From positions 27,388 through 91,387 of the forward strand of contig VXBP01003400.1 in the NCBI GenBank assembly GCA_013400115.1: 64,000 bases of DNA, written 5' to 3'. The DNA comes from Rhinopomastus cyanomelas (lineage: Eukaryota > Chordata > Aves > Bucerotiformes > Rhinopomastidae). Shown in pieces: positions 48,744 to 60,844 of the stretch (positions are counted from its first letter, which is position 1; each line of letters starts with the position of its first letter). The notes beneath the pieces were generated by a model, which was given only the letters and a program-made list of their open reading frames with translations, searched no databases and had not been told where the DNA came from. The translations under genes and the position numbers were made by a program.

Positions 48744-48850
48744 GTCACTTTGGCTCATCAGTTGCATCTTATTTCATATTCTTGCGTTGGATGTATGGAG
48801 TAAACATGATTCTATTCGGACTGACCTTTGGACTTGTAATGGTGCCTGAG
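48744..48850 (+). CDS. TMC2: TMC2 exon (membrane segment 1)
   Basis: This 107-bp exon follows TTCTTATAG, and two bases complete the Ser codon split from the previous exon. It begins HFGSSVASYF, then IFLRWMYGVNMILFGLTFGL and VMVPE. The FGSSVASYFxFLRWMYGVN motif is near-invariant in TMC1/TMC2, and the hydrophobic stretch from about SYF to VMV is membrane segment 1. HFG, rather than QFG, favours TMC2. The donor GAG|GTGGGA departs from GTAAGT at +4 but is acceptable. The preceding intron is 7.3 kb and contains an LTR and a 2.4-kb CR1. Confidence 0.97.
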
Positions 48851-50022
48851 GTGGGAATCTTTTACATTTTCAATGAGAACTGTCATATGAATTTCTGTCT
48901 TTGCAGTGAGATTTCATAGGAGTGAATCGTTAAATAAATTTACAGTCTCTTTACACTCAATTTAAAAATATGAAGGTATATTAAGGACATAAAAATATGC
49001 TTTCTTTGTGGACAGTTGTCTTTACAGATACATCTTGAAATAAATATGACAGAAAGAAATGTACAGGAAGGAGTGTCCTGAAAGTGTTTTCCTGTGGTCT
49101 GGCACGCTGCTAAGCTTCCTTTTCTTTTTTACCTCGTGTGAACTAAGAAGAGTAATTGAAATTAAGAAGCAAGTGGAGTCTCTTGACTAAAATGTGTACT
49201 GAAGATACAGCCCTATATGGCTGTAAAGTAATGAGACACCCTTCCTGTTTTTCACTGTGTGCAGCATCACTGTTAATAATTATGCTCAGAGAAGATCTTA
49301 TTTAGGAGGAGAAATCTTATGTGAAACGTAATATTTTAATAGTTCCTTTGAGTTGCCATATTGTCTTCATAAAAGAGGGTTTGTATGTAATTAAAAATAT
49401 TGTGTCATGTCCCTGGTTTCACTATTCCACATACTTTTGTGTTTTGGTAAGCAGATGGGAAAGAGTCAGGTAGGAATTTCCAAAAGATTCCTAGTACGGT
49501 ATTTGAATAGAATGACCTACCTGCCATTGAAGCCAAAATAAAATCCCTGACAGTTTTCAGGTAAGGACATATACTGTGTCTGAGCAAACATCTTCCAGCA
49601 GCAACAGGACAGTCAGAATCCAAACACTGAACACCTGGCATCTTTCCCATATTTTAATTAAAATGCACAGTAAAATCAGTAATGAAAAAAACCTCAAAAA
49701 TCTTTAGGTCTTATGACAAAAGCCATTCACCAAGGAAATCCAGACTTCTGCATGGCCTTTGATTGTAAAAGGCACAGATTGACAATCTATAGATACTAGT
49801 GAAACATCACTTTAATTTAGAAAGCATCATCAATGTATACTTTAAGCATGCTTCCCATGATTAATCTTAGAAGATATTAAAAGAATTGGGGAAGTAGATA
49901 ATCATCACTAAGGAGTTTAGGAGCATAAAACAAAACTTTCTAGGAAATGACAGATCAGTTTCCCTTCCATTTGTTGGTATTTTGATCTGAAATGTAAATT
50001 GCTCTCATGTTTTTGGTTCCAG
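48851..50022. other. TMC2 intron, unique
   Basis: 1172 bp with no repeat recognised; the cleanest intron in the window. Confidence 0.6.
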
Positions 50023-50121
50023 GCTTTGATGGGGAAGCCATATGGCTCTTTACCTAGAAAAACTGTCCCAAGAGCTGAAGAAGCAACTGCTATGAACTTT
50101 GCTACTCTCTATGATTTTAGT
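50023..50121 (+). CDS. TMC2: TMC2 exon (first extracellular loop, RKTVPRAEE motif)
   Basis: This 99-bp exon is exactly 33 codons, in phase 0 on both sides, between acceptor GGTTCCAG and donor AGT|GTAAGT. It encodes ALMGKPYGSLPRKTVPRAEE then ATAMNFATLYDFS. The PYGSxPRKTVPRAEE motif is a hallmark of TMC1/TMC2 in the loop between membrane segments 1 and 2. Here the residues mix both paralogues: SLPRKT is like TMC1, while TMC2 of mammals has SIPRKT. Because the length is a multiple of three, skipping this exon would keep the frame. Confidence 0.97.
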
Positions 50122-50182
50122 GTAAGTGCATAAAATTGCAGTTCTGCGTACTTATACCAGTGTTTAATCATTATGGTCAATT

Positions 50183-50313
50183 CATAGGATCACAGAATGG
50201 CTTAGGTTGAAAGGTACCTCAGAGACCAGGTTCCAGCCCCCTTGCCCTAGAGTGGGGACAGCTCTCACTGGGCCAGGTTGCCCACAGCTCTGTCCAACCT
50301 TGTATTGAACACT
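50183..50313 (-). repeat. CR1 3' end fragment
   Basis: ATAGGATCACAGAATGGCTT, AGGTACCTCAGAGACCAGG and CTCTCACTGGGCCAGGTTGC, a CR1 3' end on the minus strand. It begins only about 60 bp after a TMC2 donor. Confidence 0.9.
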
Positions 50314-50474
50314 ACAACAAATTGGGGAGTAAAAGTGGCCAATCAGACAAGTGTAGGTGTGTGTTAGCTGTCTCCCTAAGTGATAATTGAAAGACCAGCC
50401 ACCCGTGCTTACAAAGGGCTATTGAGTCACAGGCCCACAGAAACAAAAATTCAGATCGATGCTCACACAGACCA

Positions 50475-51465
50475 CCATCAGTGAAGGAAGAGCTGGTGCA
50501 CAAGACGATGGGTTCAAATATCATCCAGAGCGTCTTAAGAGATCTGACCAATGTTGTTGCGAAGCTGCTCTCCGTAATCTTTGAGAAGTCATGGGGATCA
50601 GGAGATGTGTCAGAAGACCAGAGGGTGGCACATCCCTATCTACACTATCTACAAGAAGGGTTCCAAGTGGGACCCAGGTAATTATAGACCAATTAACCTT
50701 ACTTCATTCCCTGGGTAATTTATGGGACAGATCCTCCTGAGGACTATCACCAGTAAACTGAACAATGTATTTGGAAAAAGCCAACATGTATTCACTAGGG
50801 GTGGGTCATGCTTGACAAATGTGATCACTTTCTATGACAAAGTAACCCACTCAAATGATGCAAGGTAGACTGTGGATGTGGTATATCTGGACTTCTCCAA
50901 GGCTTTTGCAACAGTCTCCAGCAGCCTCCTCCTTGAGAAACTAACTTATACTACAACTTAGACATGTAGTGTCTGTGCAGTGGGTGAGGAAGTGGCTGAA
51001 GTCCATACCCAGAATGTGGTAGTAAATAGCTATTTCTCTAACTGGCAACCAGTTACAAGTGGGGTACCCCAGAGATCAATAGTTGGCCCAATACTGTTTA
51101 GAACCTTCATAAATGATCTAGATGTATGGATCAAGAACACTCTGATGAAGTTTGTGGATTATACCAAAATGAACAAGGAAGTTGACACTCCAGAAGGGAG
51201 AGACACCCTTCAGTAAGATATGGAGAGGTTGGAGGAGTAGGCTTACGAAGTTCACTGTGGACAAGGGTAAGGTCTTGCACCTAGGAATACATAAACCACA
51301 AATGCAGCTCAGACTGGGATCCACCTTGCTGGAGAGCAGCCTTGTAGAGAGGGACTGGAGGTCTTGGGTGGACAGTAGGCTCAACATGAGTGAACACAGG
51401 AACTGCAGCGGCAAAGAAAGCAAATGGGATATTGGGCTACATTAACAAGAGCATCACCAAGTGAA
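50475..51465 (+). repeat. CR1 LINE fragment, reverse transcriptase region
   Basis: VLRDLTNVVAKLLSVIFEKS (near 50530-50590), a NYRPINLTSFP-like piece (near 50682-50715), VDVVYLDFSKAF (near 50875-50910), QPVTSGVPQRSIVGPILFRT (near 51047-51105), and a FVDYTKM form of the catalytic box (near 51150-51170). The catalytic FADD is changed, and stops are present. No 3' tail. Confidence 0.93.
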
Positions 51466-52394
51466 ATGCAGTAAGCAAAGTCTGGTGAACATCCTGAATG
51501 TCAAGCTTTGGAGAAATAATTTCTGACTTTGCAGAACACAGTGACTTGAAAAGCATTTTAACGATCTGAGGGATCCCGAAGGCTCTCCAGAGCTACATTA
51601 AGCTGTATTGAAATCTGAGCTAAAATGGAATTACTGAATGCTTTAATGAGCAAAAAGAGGCAAAATACACAGTATTGAACTTGAAATTGTCCTGACATTT
51701 GTAGGTGTTTTACAAGTAATTAGTAACAAATATATTCTATAACAACGTTTCCCATTTTAAAGGAGCCATCACTGTTACATGTTATGTATAGGCACATCTC
51801 TCAAAGCTAGTCTGATGTGAAGAAAAATGAGGTATGTTGATTACAAAATCAACAATTTTTCCAACATATGTTTGATAATATTTGTGTGTGTCATGTATTT
51901 TCTTTTAATTTTACAATTGTGAATTAGGTTTTCCACATAACGCTGTGACCCTTTTCATGCATAGTAAGAGGTGCAGTAATTTAAGCGCATGTTTTGCACT
52001 AATGTGTAAAAGAAAGATGTTACTTATTTTATGCAAAATGATCAACTCAGTATCAGAAGACAAGCAAATGGGTGTTTTAATTCACAAACCCTCAGTTTAT
52101 GGTATTAATGTCAAAATAATGCATAATCTATAAATACTCTGTATTTCTTCTAAATTCATTACATCCAGCTGGAGCTTTGTCTTTGCTGTGCATGTACTTG
52201 TAAAGATTTGAACATTGGCATGAAATATTCTAAGTCTTTCTAAATGGGAGATTTTCCACCCTGAGAGACTTGTGGTAGTGATACTCTTGACTGTCTTGAG
52301 CACATTGGAATGTATGTTTCAGAATGTTACTATTGGTACAAGTTCCGACTATGCGCGTGTTTAACAGATGTGACTTTTTTTAAATGACTTTCAG
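51466..52394. other. TMC2 intron, unique part
   Basis: Nothing recognised. Confidence 0.5.
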
Positions 52395-52537
52395 GGCTTT
52401 GCACAGTATTCTGTGCTCTTCTATGGCTATTACAACAACCAGAGGACGATTGGATGGCTTAAATTCAGAATGCCTCTTTCTTATTTCCTTGTTGGAGTTG
52501 GGACTATTGGATACAGCTTTATGATTGTCATTCGAAC
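52395..52537 (+). CDS. TMC2: TMC2 exon (membrane segment 2)
   Basis: This 143-bp exon lies between acceptor GACTTTCAG and donor CGAAC|GTAAGT, ending in phase 2. It encodes GFAQYSVLFYGYYNNQRTIG, then WLKFRMPLSYFLVGVGTIGY and SFMIVIR plus a split Thr. YGYYNNQRTIGW is the TMC2 form (TMC1 has YGYYDNKRTIGW). The stretch from PLSYF to IVI is membrane segment 2. The splice sites are strong. Confidence 0.97.
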
Positions 52538-53670
52538 GTAAGTTCTACCTGGCTGTGGAATAAGGCACTGAAATGAGGTTCAGTAATACCGATAATGCTA
52601 CTGTTAGCGACTGGTCTTTTTCTCAGTATAGATGTCAGGGCAGGACAGTGTAAGTTCAAACGCAGTGTCGAAGTCCTGTAAGATTCCTTCAGCCTTTATC
52701 TGTTTATCTATTGTTCTGTACCAGCTGCTGTGTTGCAGTGTTGTCGAAGTGGGAACAAATCTTTATTGAAACAACATGACACTACCTTCTTGCAAATTAA
52801 AAATGAAAAAATGAATGCATAGAGTAAGGAACAGAGTTGACTGCTAATCAGCCCATCTTTTCTTAATACTCTGCATCTAGCAACATGTCAATTGACTACA
52901 AGGAATTGTAATTGTTCTACCTGTAGTGTAGCTTATGTGAGTTAAATGGTCTCATGAAGAAGAAGACAAGAAAGAAAAAAAATATGGCAAACAGTTCTGT
53001 GTGTAACTAAATCACATTTACATAGCAAAGAATTATTAATTGTCTTCTAGCCATAGTAAGGATGTCATGTTCTGTGGAAAGCAAAACTATCTCCAGCAGT
53101 GTGGAAACTAAGCTTAATGTAATGTCAAGAGTATAATATTATGCACACAGGAGGAAATATACGGGTAAGTGAAACAGGGCTAAGGCAATACTATTGGTCA
53201 TATATTAGTCTTTGGGTCTTAGATTCTGGACTTGAATTTTGTTCTAGGATCAGAATTTAAATTAAATGAAGTTATTATCACACAGGCTTTTCACTATTGT
53301 AATAAACTGTAATAGGCTGTCAATAAATAGAATCTTTAATAGCCTTAATTCAAGCAAGGTGACTGCTGACCAACTACACAGTCAGCTGTAGTGATATCTT
53401 CAAAAGATAACTAAAGTGAAAAAAAAAATCAGAGTATTAAGGTCAAGGTTCAAGGACATCTGTGAATATATAGCAAGATGCAATCCATCTGTTTCCACAG
53501 TTTTGTACTGAGGTCAGTACTTTTCACTCGTATGAGCATTATATTTATTAGTGTTCTACTTTTTGAAATATTACTTGTTTTCCTGCACAGGGTAAGAAGC
53601 ATTTCAGAGGTAAAAACAAAGTCGTAATACATTTTTCTTAGGAGAACACACTGTTACAACAGAAGGTGGT
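52538..53670. other. TMC2 intron, unique part
   Basis: Nothing recognised. Confidence 0.5.
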
Positions 53671-54353
53671 TGTGATGGTTTGGCCTTGGCTGGAGGCCAC
53701 ATGCTTACCAAAGCTGTTCTGTTACTTTCCTCTTCTTGGACGGGCAGGGCAGAGAAAAATGTAACAAGAGGCTAGAATGTAAAGACAACAACAGGCTAAT
53801 AAAGCAGAAAAGCAAAAGCCACTTGTGGAAGCAAAGGCAAATAATAAGGATTATTCTCTGCTTCCCATCAGCAGATTGTGTTTAGCCACTATTTTAGTAA
53901 ACAGAGCCTGATACACGTAGCAATTGCTCCAGAGGACAAAACACCATCAATGAATGGGTCCCCCTTTTTGTTCTTTCCTCTTGCTTTTATTTCTGGGCTG
54001 ATGGCATATGGTATGGAATATCACAGAATCAAACAGAACGTTAGAGATTGGAAGGGACCTCAAATGATCACCTAGTCCAATCGCCCTGCCAGTGCAGGAT
54101 CACCTACATCAAACCTCAGAGGAGCATATCCAGGTGGTTTTAAATATCTCTTTGATCTGGTCGGGTTAACTAGCCTAGCTCATCCCTCAGCCCCCCTCAG
54201 CCATGGAGAATGTTATGACAGAAAAACCTCACAGCTTTAGCGCTGTGCAAGCACTGCTCAACAGTAGCCAAAATATTGGTGTGTTATCAAACCCTCCAGC
54301 TACCACCACAAACAACACTGAGACACAACATGGGGAAGACCAGTACTATCACA
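53671..54353 (-). mobile_element. Solo LTR, avian ERVL-like, minus strand, with nested CR1
   Basis: On the minus strand it begins TGTGATAGTACTGG and ends CCAAGGCCAAACCATCACA, so both ends carry TGTGAT/ATCACA. Inside it reads TTGAGCAGTGCTTGCACAG and ATTCCATACCATATGCCATC, phrases typical of the ERVL-type LTR widespread in birds, with an AGAAATAAAAG TATA-like stretch after them. A CR1 fragment is inserted at 54022-54142. Without that insertion the LTR would be about 560 bp. No internal retroviral genes. Confidence 0.85.
54022..54142 (-). repeat. CR1 3' end nested in the LTR
   Basis: CACAGAATCAAACAGAACGT, GATTGGAAGGGACCTCAAAT and ATCACCTAGTCCAATCGCCC are the young-looking CR1 3' end. It is flanked by AATAT on both sides (54017-54021 and 54143-54147), and removal of one copy restores a normal LTR reading. 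Confidence 0.92.
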
Positions 54354-55354
54354 GTTAAACTTGCTACAGTGGTTTAATTAAAAATTATATTTTTAATATA
54401 TTTGTAATATATGTGAATATATTTTATATATTTTAAAAATATATTTTTATGACGTAGCTGTGAAGATTAGGAAAGTTTTAGTCAGATAATTGTATTTCAA
54501 TGATTATCACAGACACCAAAAATTAGATTCCTTTAGCAGAAAATCTCTGTGGCCTGAACAAAGGAATATATTTAAGGACAGAATACACTGTATGTGGTTC
54601 CTTCTTACCCAGACACATGACTGATATTGATAAAAATGTAGGTACTTTTATGAGTATTTCTTGTACTCTTCTGCTCTTTTCTGAGAGCAACACAGCAGAG
54701 AAACTAAAAGCAGTGAAATAGGAGGTGAATTGAGTTAAGTGATAAATTTTGCAGAATCAACATCACTATTATTACAGGAGTGACAGCACTTTGAAATAGA
54801 AACATGAGTAGTTAAGATTAAGGTAAAAAATTGAAAAAATAGTTTTGTGTTCCTGGATGCCATTATAAGTATTATTTATAAATGCATAGGACATGAATGG
54901 TAAGAGAGAAAGCTGTATTAGTGATACCTCTGTATAGTATAATAGCTTTATTTTCTGACTTGGTATTTCAGAGTATTTTTTCTTTCTTTGTATGGTCTCT
55001 AAAAAAAATCTGTTGCAGCTCCACATGCTCTGCAGTTGTCTGTTTGAAAGACCTTAATACTGTTTTTTTATTGGTTTCTTATCCAGCAGAGTTTTACTGC
55101 AGTGTTAATGAAATAAATTCATTCTTTCTCATAAAAAATATGTGTTATGACCTCAGAAATTGAAACGACAAAATTAAAATCTCCATCCTTCTGTCTTCAG
55201 ACTGAGCTTTCTATGTTTACTGTAACATGTCTGACTGCAATAATAATATAACTTTTCCAGAACAATGTTAGAACAAAAAACCAAATTTAAACCCATGCTC
55301 ACATGGCAGAAATAGTTCTAACAATATATTCCTGTGTCCTTTTGGCTCTTGTAG
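54354..55354. other. TMC2 intron, A/T-rich
   Basis: A dense TATATTT stretch at about 54375-54450. No exon or named repeat. Confidence 0.55.
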
Positions 55355-55499
55355 AATGGCAAAGAATGCAAATGACGATGGTGGTGGGGATGATACTAGT
55401 TTTAATTTCAGCTGGAAAATGTTCACAAGCTGGGACTACCTGATTGGCAATCCTGAGACAGCAGATAATAAGTTTGCCTCGATCACAACAAGCTTTAAG
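55355..55499 (+). CDS. TMC2: TMC2 exon (intracellular loop between segments 2 and 3)
   Basis: This 145-bp exon follows CTCTTGTAG and ends at AAG|GTAAAA. It begins by completing Thr, then reads MAKNANDDGGGDDTSFNFSW, then KMFTSWDYLIGNPETADNKF and ASITTSFK. FTSWDYLIGNxETADNK is a diagnostic TMC1/TMC2 motif. The Asp/Gly run (NDDGGGDD) resembles TMC1, while ASITTSFK is exactly the TMC2 form (TMC1 has NSITMNFK). It lies in the long cytosolic loop. Confidence 0.97.
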
Positions 55500-55930
55500 G
55501 TAAAATAGAGCTCACTAAGGAAAGGTATCCCAATTTGTCTTTTCAATTGGTGTAAATCAGGTGTTTTCATTCCTTTTGAATTGTTGACCTTTAGAATAAA
55601 ATCCTTTTTTGTTTTCTCACCAATGCACATTTTCAAAGTGTGGCTGTTTCTTCTCTCACAGTTGATCACACTTACCCTGCTGGGTCACTCCAGCCTCATA
55701 GCACCTTACAAACTGACTTAATAGACAAAAGCAAACTCTAGGAGCCAAAACCCCTGATATACCAGCTTTCAAAACAGATTATATAAGACAATATAAACTC
55801 GTCTAAAAACATGATGCTCATGATGATTCTCATCTTCATCATTTAGTTGTCTTCTAACAACTGTGGAAGAAATGCAGGGGTCTTGACCATTAAAGTACTT
55901 ACAATATTCTTTTCTTTCTAATAAGTGCAG
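55500..55930. other. TMC2 short intron
   Basis: 431-bp intron between the ETADNK and segment 3 exons; no repeat seen. Confidence 0.85.
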
Positions 55931-56125
55931 GAAGCAATTGTGGAGGAGCAAGAGAGCCGAAAAGAGGAAAATATTCATTTGACTAGATTCCTGAGGGTTC
56001 TTGCTAATTTCTTAGCCCTATGTACGCTTGCTGGGAGTGGCTACCTCATCTTTTTTGTTGTCAGAAGATCACAAAAGTTTGCCCTGGAAGGTCTGGAGAA
56101 CTACGGGTGGTGGGAAAGAAATGAA
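55931..56125 (+). CDS. TMC2: TMC2 exon (membrane segment 3)
   Basis: This 195-bp, phase-0 exon starts after TAAGTGCAG. It reads EAIVEEQESRKEENIHLTRF, then LRVLANFLALCTLAGSGYLI and FFVVRRSQKF, and ends GWWERNE. VEEQESxKEENIHLTRFLRVLANF matches TMC2 far better than TMC1. The stretch from LRVLANF to FFVV is membrane segment 3. The exon must end at GAA 56125 because the next exon starts GTG AAC ATG in phase 0 after CAG. That makes the donor GAA|GTTCGT, which is weak (T at +3, C at +4). If unspliced, the frame runs eight more codons to TAG at 56150-56152. Confidence 0.94.
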
Positions 56126-56131
56126 GTTCGT
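56126..56131 (+). promoter_or_regulatory. Weak splice donor GTTCGT
   Basis: The frame and the neighbour exon (GTG AAC ATG) require the exon to end at 56125, giving donor GAA|GTTCGT with poor +3 and +4 bases. Confidence 0.85.
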
Positions 56132-58077
56132 GCTAGCAGATTTCTAAAATAGATGTGGTTTGAGATTGTATTCCTTTACTCTGCATGTTGCCTTTCTTTC
56201 CTTGAGAATACTCTGAATGTGGATGATACATGTTTAACAAAAGAATGGGTCTGGTCTGTCTGCATTCTGCTTCATTCATTTTTTTTGTTGGTTGGTCATT
56301 TCAAAAGTCTCTTTGTATTTGAAGGCTTTCATTTCCTCCTTTGTGTTCTTAAGATTGCTTTTTAACCGCTCTATGGATTCACAAGATTTCTTCAAGGACT
56401 CTAATCTCCTGTTATGTACCTCTTGAGACTGGCCTGAGAAAAGTGGCCAGTGTGTGGGCATACGCCAAGCTGCTTGAGGCCTCTGAAGCGTAGCAACAAA
56501 ACTAAACCCACACCTTCCAGTTCCAGCTGCCCAGTCCTAGCCCGATACTGCCTTTGTGCTTAATCTGCTTTCTTTTAGAGTACATAAAGCTGTGCCTGAT
56601 AGAGCTGTAGGGACCGTATTTGCTACAACTGTGCAGTAAGGGTACACACTATTACAAAAAAAAAAGAAACGTCAGTGTTGCTGTTTGAAAAACAGGTCAA
56701 GTTTTGCTTTCTTGGCAGAGAGACTGCTGTTCATGATGTAAAACTAGGTGATTGTCACTTAAACGTTAATCTTCTGAGCTGGAGTATAGAGTAGACACTT
56801 GACTTAAGGTAATGCAAAAAGATGCTAACTTCATAAATCTCCTGGGATATGTGACAATAGAATGAGAAAAGTCAATCCCTAATTTTTGGCACCAAAACCT
56901 GACTGAGAAAGTAACTTAGAAAACTCCACAATCCACATCTGGAATTCAGACAAATAGGGCTGATGAGACTGGATTAAGTTACTTGAGAAAATTATTTTTT
57001 ATTTACGTTTTGATCTGATGGGAAAGAAATGTCACGTACAAAACTGTAAGTGAGCCCTAAGTGTGGCAACAGACTAGCAGGCAAAGAGAGTTCAGGTGGA
57101 ATTCAGCTTTCTCTCAGTTGAATGGAGTTGTAGCAGATTTGTAATAACAAGAACTGTGCTACCAAAAGCTGTTATATTAGTTTACACAGCAATTAGGAAA
57201 GTAGCTCAGTATGTACATTAGTGACTTTTGAATGATTTACCAAAAAATACTACAAAGGAGACTATCTCATAGAACTAAGGTCTGGAGCCGGTGTGTCTTC
57301 GAAGGAGAGTGGATAAAACAGCATCGCCATTATTGACTGAAGATTTTTTTCCTGTTAACAGATAATGAACAAATTTGTGAGCTACTAAAGCTGAGCCTTT
57401 GATTGGATATTAATATTTAATTATGGAAACATGTTTGGCTTCTACGTAACAGTAATTTAAACATTTTTCTTTAACAGAAGTGGTGTTAAATTGATAGAAG
57501 GTACTAAGGTACCCTGTTTTCTTAAGTATGTTTCAGTACTGTTTAAAAGTAAAGCTACTTAAAACCACAGAAAACTTACGAGGAGACAGTCTAATCTGGT
57601 CAAAATATTTAGCAACATTTGGAAAAAAAGGAGAATAGGTTTCACACATAAATTTTTCTTCCAGCAACAGAAACTGTGCTTTAGAGGCCTTACAAGGTTA
57701 TTGAAGCCACACACACTTTTTCGCCAAAAATATGCTGCTATTTACTTTAATGTTACCAGTAGTAGACATGGAGTACATTTATATTCAATTTATTAAGCCA
57801 TGTTGTCAATTCTCTCATTTGATTCCAGAAATTATCAAGGAGTTTTTGTTAGAATAACATATAATTTTAATTCTAATTTGTATTTTAAAAAATGAAAACA
57901 TATTTGCTAGTAGAATAGGTTATTATTAGTGCTTTCTGCAACTAATGTTAAACAAATCTATGTCTACTGCAATTGTTAGTGGAATATATGATTTATTTTA
58001 GCTAGACTACTTACTGTTATACACTTACCATTTAGCCAACAGTCAGTGTTCGATACTGTTGTGTTGGTATAGTTTAA
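56126..58077. other. TMC2 intron, unique part
   Basis: Begins with the weak GTTCGT donor. Nothing else recognised. Confidence 0.6.
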
Positions 58078-58170
58078 TATGTTGCAAGAGTCACTAGCAG
58101 GGGGATCAGACTAGACGATCTTTCGAAGTCCCTTACAATCCCTAATGATTCTATGATTCTGTGATTGCAG
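58078..58170 (+). repeat. CR1 3' tail fragment
   Basis: AGCAGGGGGATCAGACTAGA, CGATCTTTCGAAGTCCCTTA and CAATCCCTAATGATTCTATG with two tail repeats. Confidence 0.94.
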
Positions 58171-58844
58171 TCACAAGGTATCTTACCAGATTCATAACAG
58201 CTGGAAAAAATTGTGTATGCAGTAATTTTCTAGTTTTTAAAGTGTAACTCAAGGACCTGATATCTGGAGTAGTTCAAGTCACAGAGACACTAGAAACTCT
58301 GTTTTGATTCAGTTTTTAAATAATTAGTTTCTACCTCTTGATTGTTGTTCCTTTCTTCAGGAAGATTCTACTTCAGTAGGACAGAGATTTGTGAAATTCA
58401 CTCAGCAGAGAGTGGATAAAAAAACCATGTTTGCTATCACTCTTAACTTATCATGTGAATGCATGCTGGCATGCTGCCCCTGCTTCTGGCACGTCATTGC
58501 ACAATGTTAATGTCACACAGACCAGGGGCACTGTCACTGATAAAAACAGAATGAAAATCTTCTTGAGCACCTGAGTTTCAAGTCCAGAATATAAATCAGC
58601 TTGTTTCTGAAATGAAATGTGACTGCAATTCATTGGATGATTCACCAGACAATTTCTTTGTTCAACAAAATCCTTCACAAGAAACTAAAAATATCATAAT
58701 AATAGGCCATGGCATATCAGAGCGACATGACATGGCAACTCATGCGGGTAGGGCATGGGGGAAGGGACTGAAAGGAGGGCACAGTTCCCCTTCTGACTCA
58801 AGAGAACAGCCTAGCTAGTAACCTAGCTGTGTGTCTGTCTAAAA
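58171..58844. other. TMC2 intron, unique part
   Basis: Nothing recognised. Confidence 0.5.
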
Positions 58845-59062
58845 TATGACAAGGAACTTCTTCACAGTGAGGGTGATGGAGCTCTGGAACGGGCTGCCCA
58901 GGGAGGTTGTGGGGTCACCTTCACTGGAGATGTTTAAAACCCACCTGGATGTGTTCCTGTGTGACATAGTCTATGTGATCCTGCTGTGTCATGATTCTAT
59001 GATTCTATGATCTCTGAGATCAATTGCAAACTAAACCATTCCATGACCCTATGATTCTACAA
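58845..59062 (+). repeat. CR1 3' end with internal deletion
   Basis: AGGAACTTCTTCACAGTGAG, GGGCTGCCCAGGGAGGTTGT and CACCTGGATGTGTTCCTGTG, then it jumps from ATCCTGCTGTGTC directly to ATGATTCTATGATTCTATGA. The usual GGGGGATTGGACTAGATGAT stretch is missing. More tail-like repeats follow near 59040-59062. Confidence 0.93.
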
Positions 59063-60844
59063 TATCTATAAAATTATGTAAGGAATTATCATGCTTTCCA
59101 AATAAAGATCCCATCATAGTTTTTGGATTTTGAAAACTCAAAGTACTGAACTTTACTTTGGTAAAACATCGCATTTTCCTTAGTAATGACTTCTCACTTT
59201 TCAAATTTGAAAGTTTCTGTGCATTTTGCATCTTATCTTAATAATGCCTTTTCTGCAAAATTGAATGGTTTTGAGATGCAGAATATGAATAGTCAAGGCA
59301 TGGAAAAGTACTGCTAGAAAGTACATGCCAAAAATATGCTTATTCTAGATAAGTTTAAAAAAGGCAGAAAATAATAAAAATAGAGAAAAGCAAAGAAAGA
59401 AAAGCAGTGACTTCTGTCCTACCCCTCTCTCAAGCTGCAGTCAGGAGACCTTCAGTAAAGTTTTCAGGTACTCTTCTTAAAAATGCCCAAAGCACAGAAG
59501 ATACATTCAACATGTCTTCCAGCATGAGAACCAAGGGACATCAGATTAATTGAGCAGAAGCCAGGTTCAGAAAAAGCAAAAGGTAAGGAATAGTGCACAG
59601 TGGATCCCAGTGCTATGAATGACAAAATTTACATGTCTAAAGGAGGACTTATCCAAGGTATGAAAGAGAAATCTTTTGGAAGTGGCTAAATGCGTAAATA
59701 CCATACCCTGTGACTGAGCAAACTGATTATATCTGATGTTCAGGACTTATTCCTATGTTTGTACTTTTCTTGCTCAACTCTGGGTATTTGTTGGACTAGG
59801 CCAACCTTTGATGTGACCCAGAACATCTCTTTTGTACACATTTGCCCCTGGAACTTGTTGCTGCAGGAGAATCTGAAACACAAGGGTCAGTGAGTTTTCT
59901 GGCTTAAGATTCATGAGTATCACATCAGGATTGAATATTTCTATTGTTAAACAGGATATTCGACCTGTTACAAAATATTTGAATTTTAAGAATTCTTGTT
60001 TATTTAGGTGCCTGTTATTGACACCTGAGGCTGTGACATCCTAGGTCATATTTGGAAAAAAATCTTTGGTTTAATGGTATCTGAGGCAACATGTACTATA
60101 AATGTTGTGACACTTTGAAGACCTTAATTTAATAGAGTTTGCACAGTTAATTAAGAAGAAAACTTTACCAATATTTTTATCACCAACATCTCACCAACTT
60201 CCAGAAGTACAAAAAATATTAATACCTACAATTCTCACATGAGAAAATGTATTCCAAGCAGTAATTGTATTAAACCCAAACAGACATTAATATGGTAAAG
60301 TAAAAGCTGGTAGGAAATTAGAATATAGATTCTGCCCTATTCAGTTATAAGCAGAAGTGCTGCAAGAAGTGATAACTACAAGTTCTTCACTGGATGTTTC
60401 TTTTTTTGAGTACTATGAAGTAACAGTGACTTCTTGCTATTTTAACAAGCTCATACCAGTTACAAATAACATGATCTGAATACCTGGGAAACATCAGTGA
60501 ATTCCTGTAAACGTGATTCTTACAGAGTTGCACAAGCTAAGAACAGACTGTACTGCTGATTGTCTTAAAATGAAAAAATGCAATTACTTGCTCCAGAACC
60601 CATCAAAAGCTAAGAACAGGAAGAGAGCAAAAGGAAAGCTATTTATTTCTTTTCCTCCAGAACACCAGTCTTGGGGATGAAACTTTTTAATAGTGGGAAT
60701 GTGCACCTTTATAAGTGAGTGAATGTATTTATTGGTATAGTGCCTTTCTGCTGCTGTATTATTTCAGAGAACAATGAGCTACTATCTTGTGCCTCTGTAT
60801 AAGAGCATCAGACCACTAGAGTGTGCACAGATGAAAGGAACCAA
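59063..60844. other. TMC2 intron, unique part
   Basis: Nothing recognised. Confidence 0.5.
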
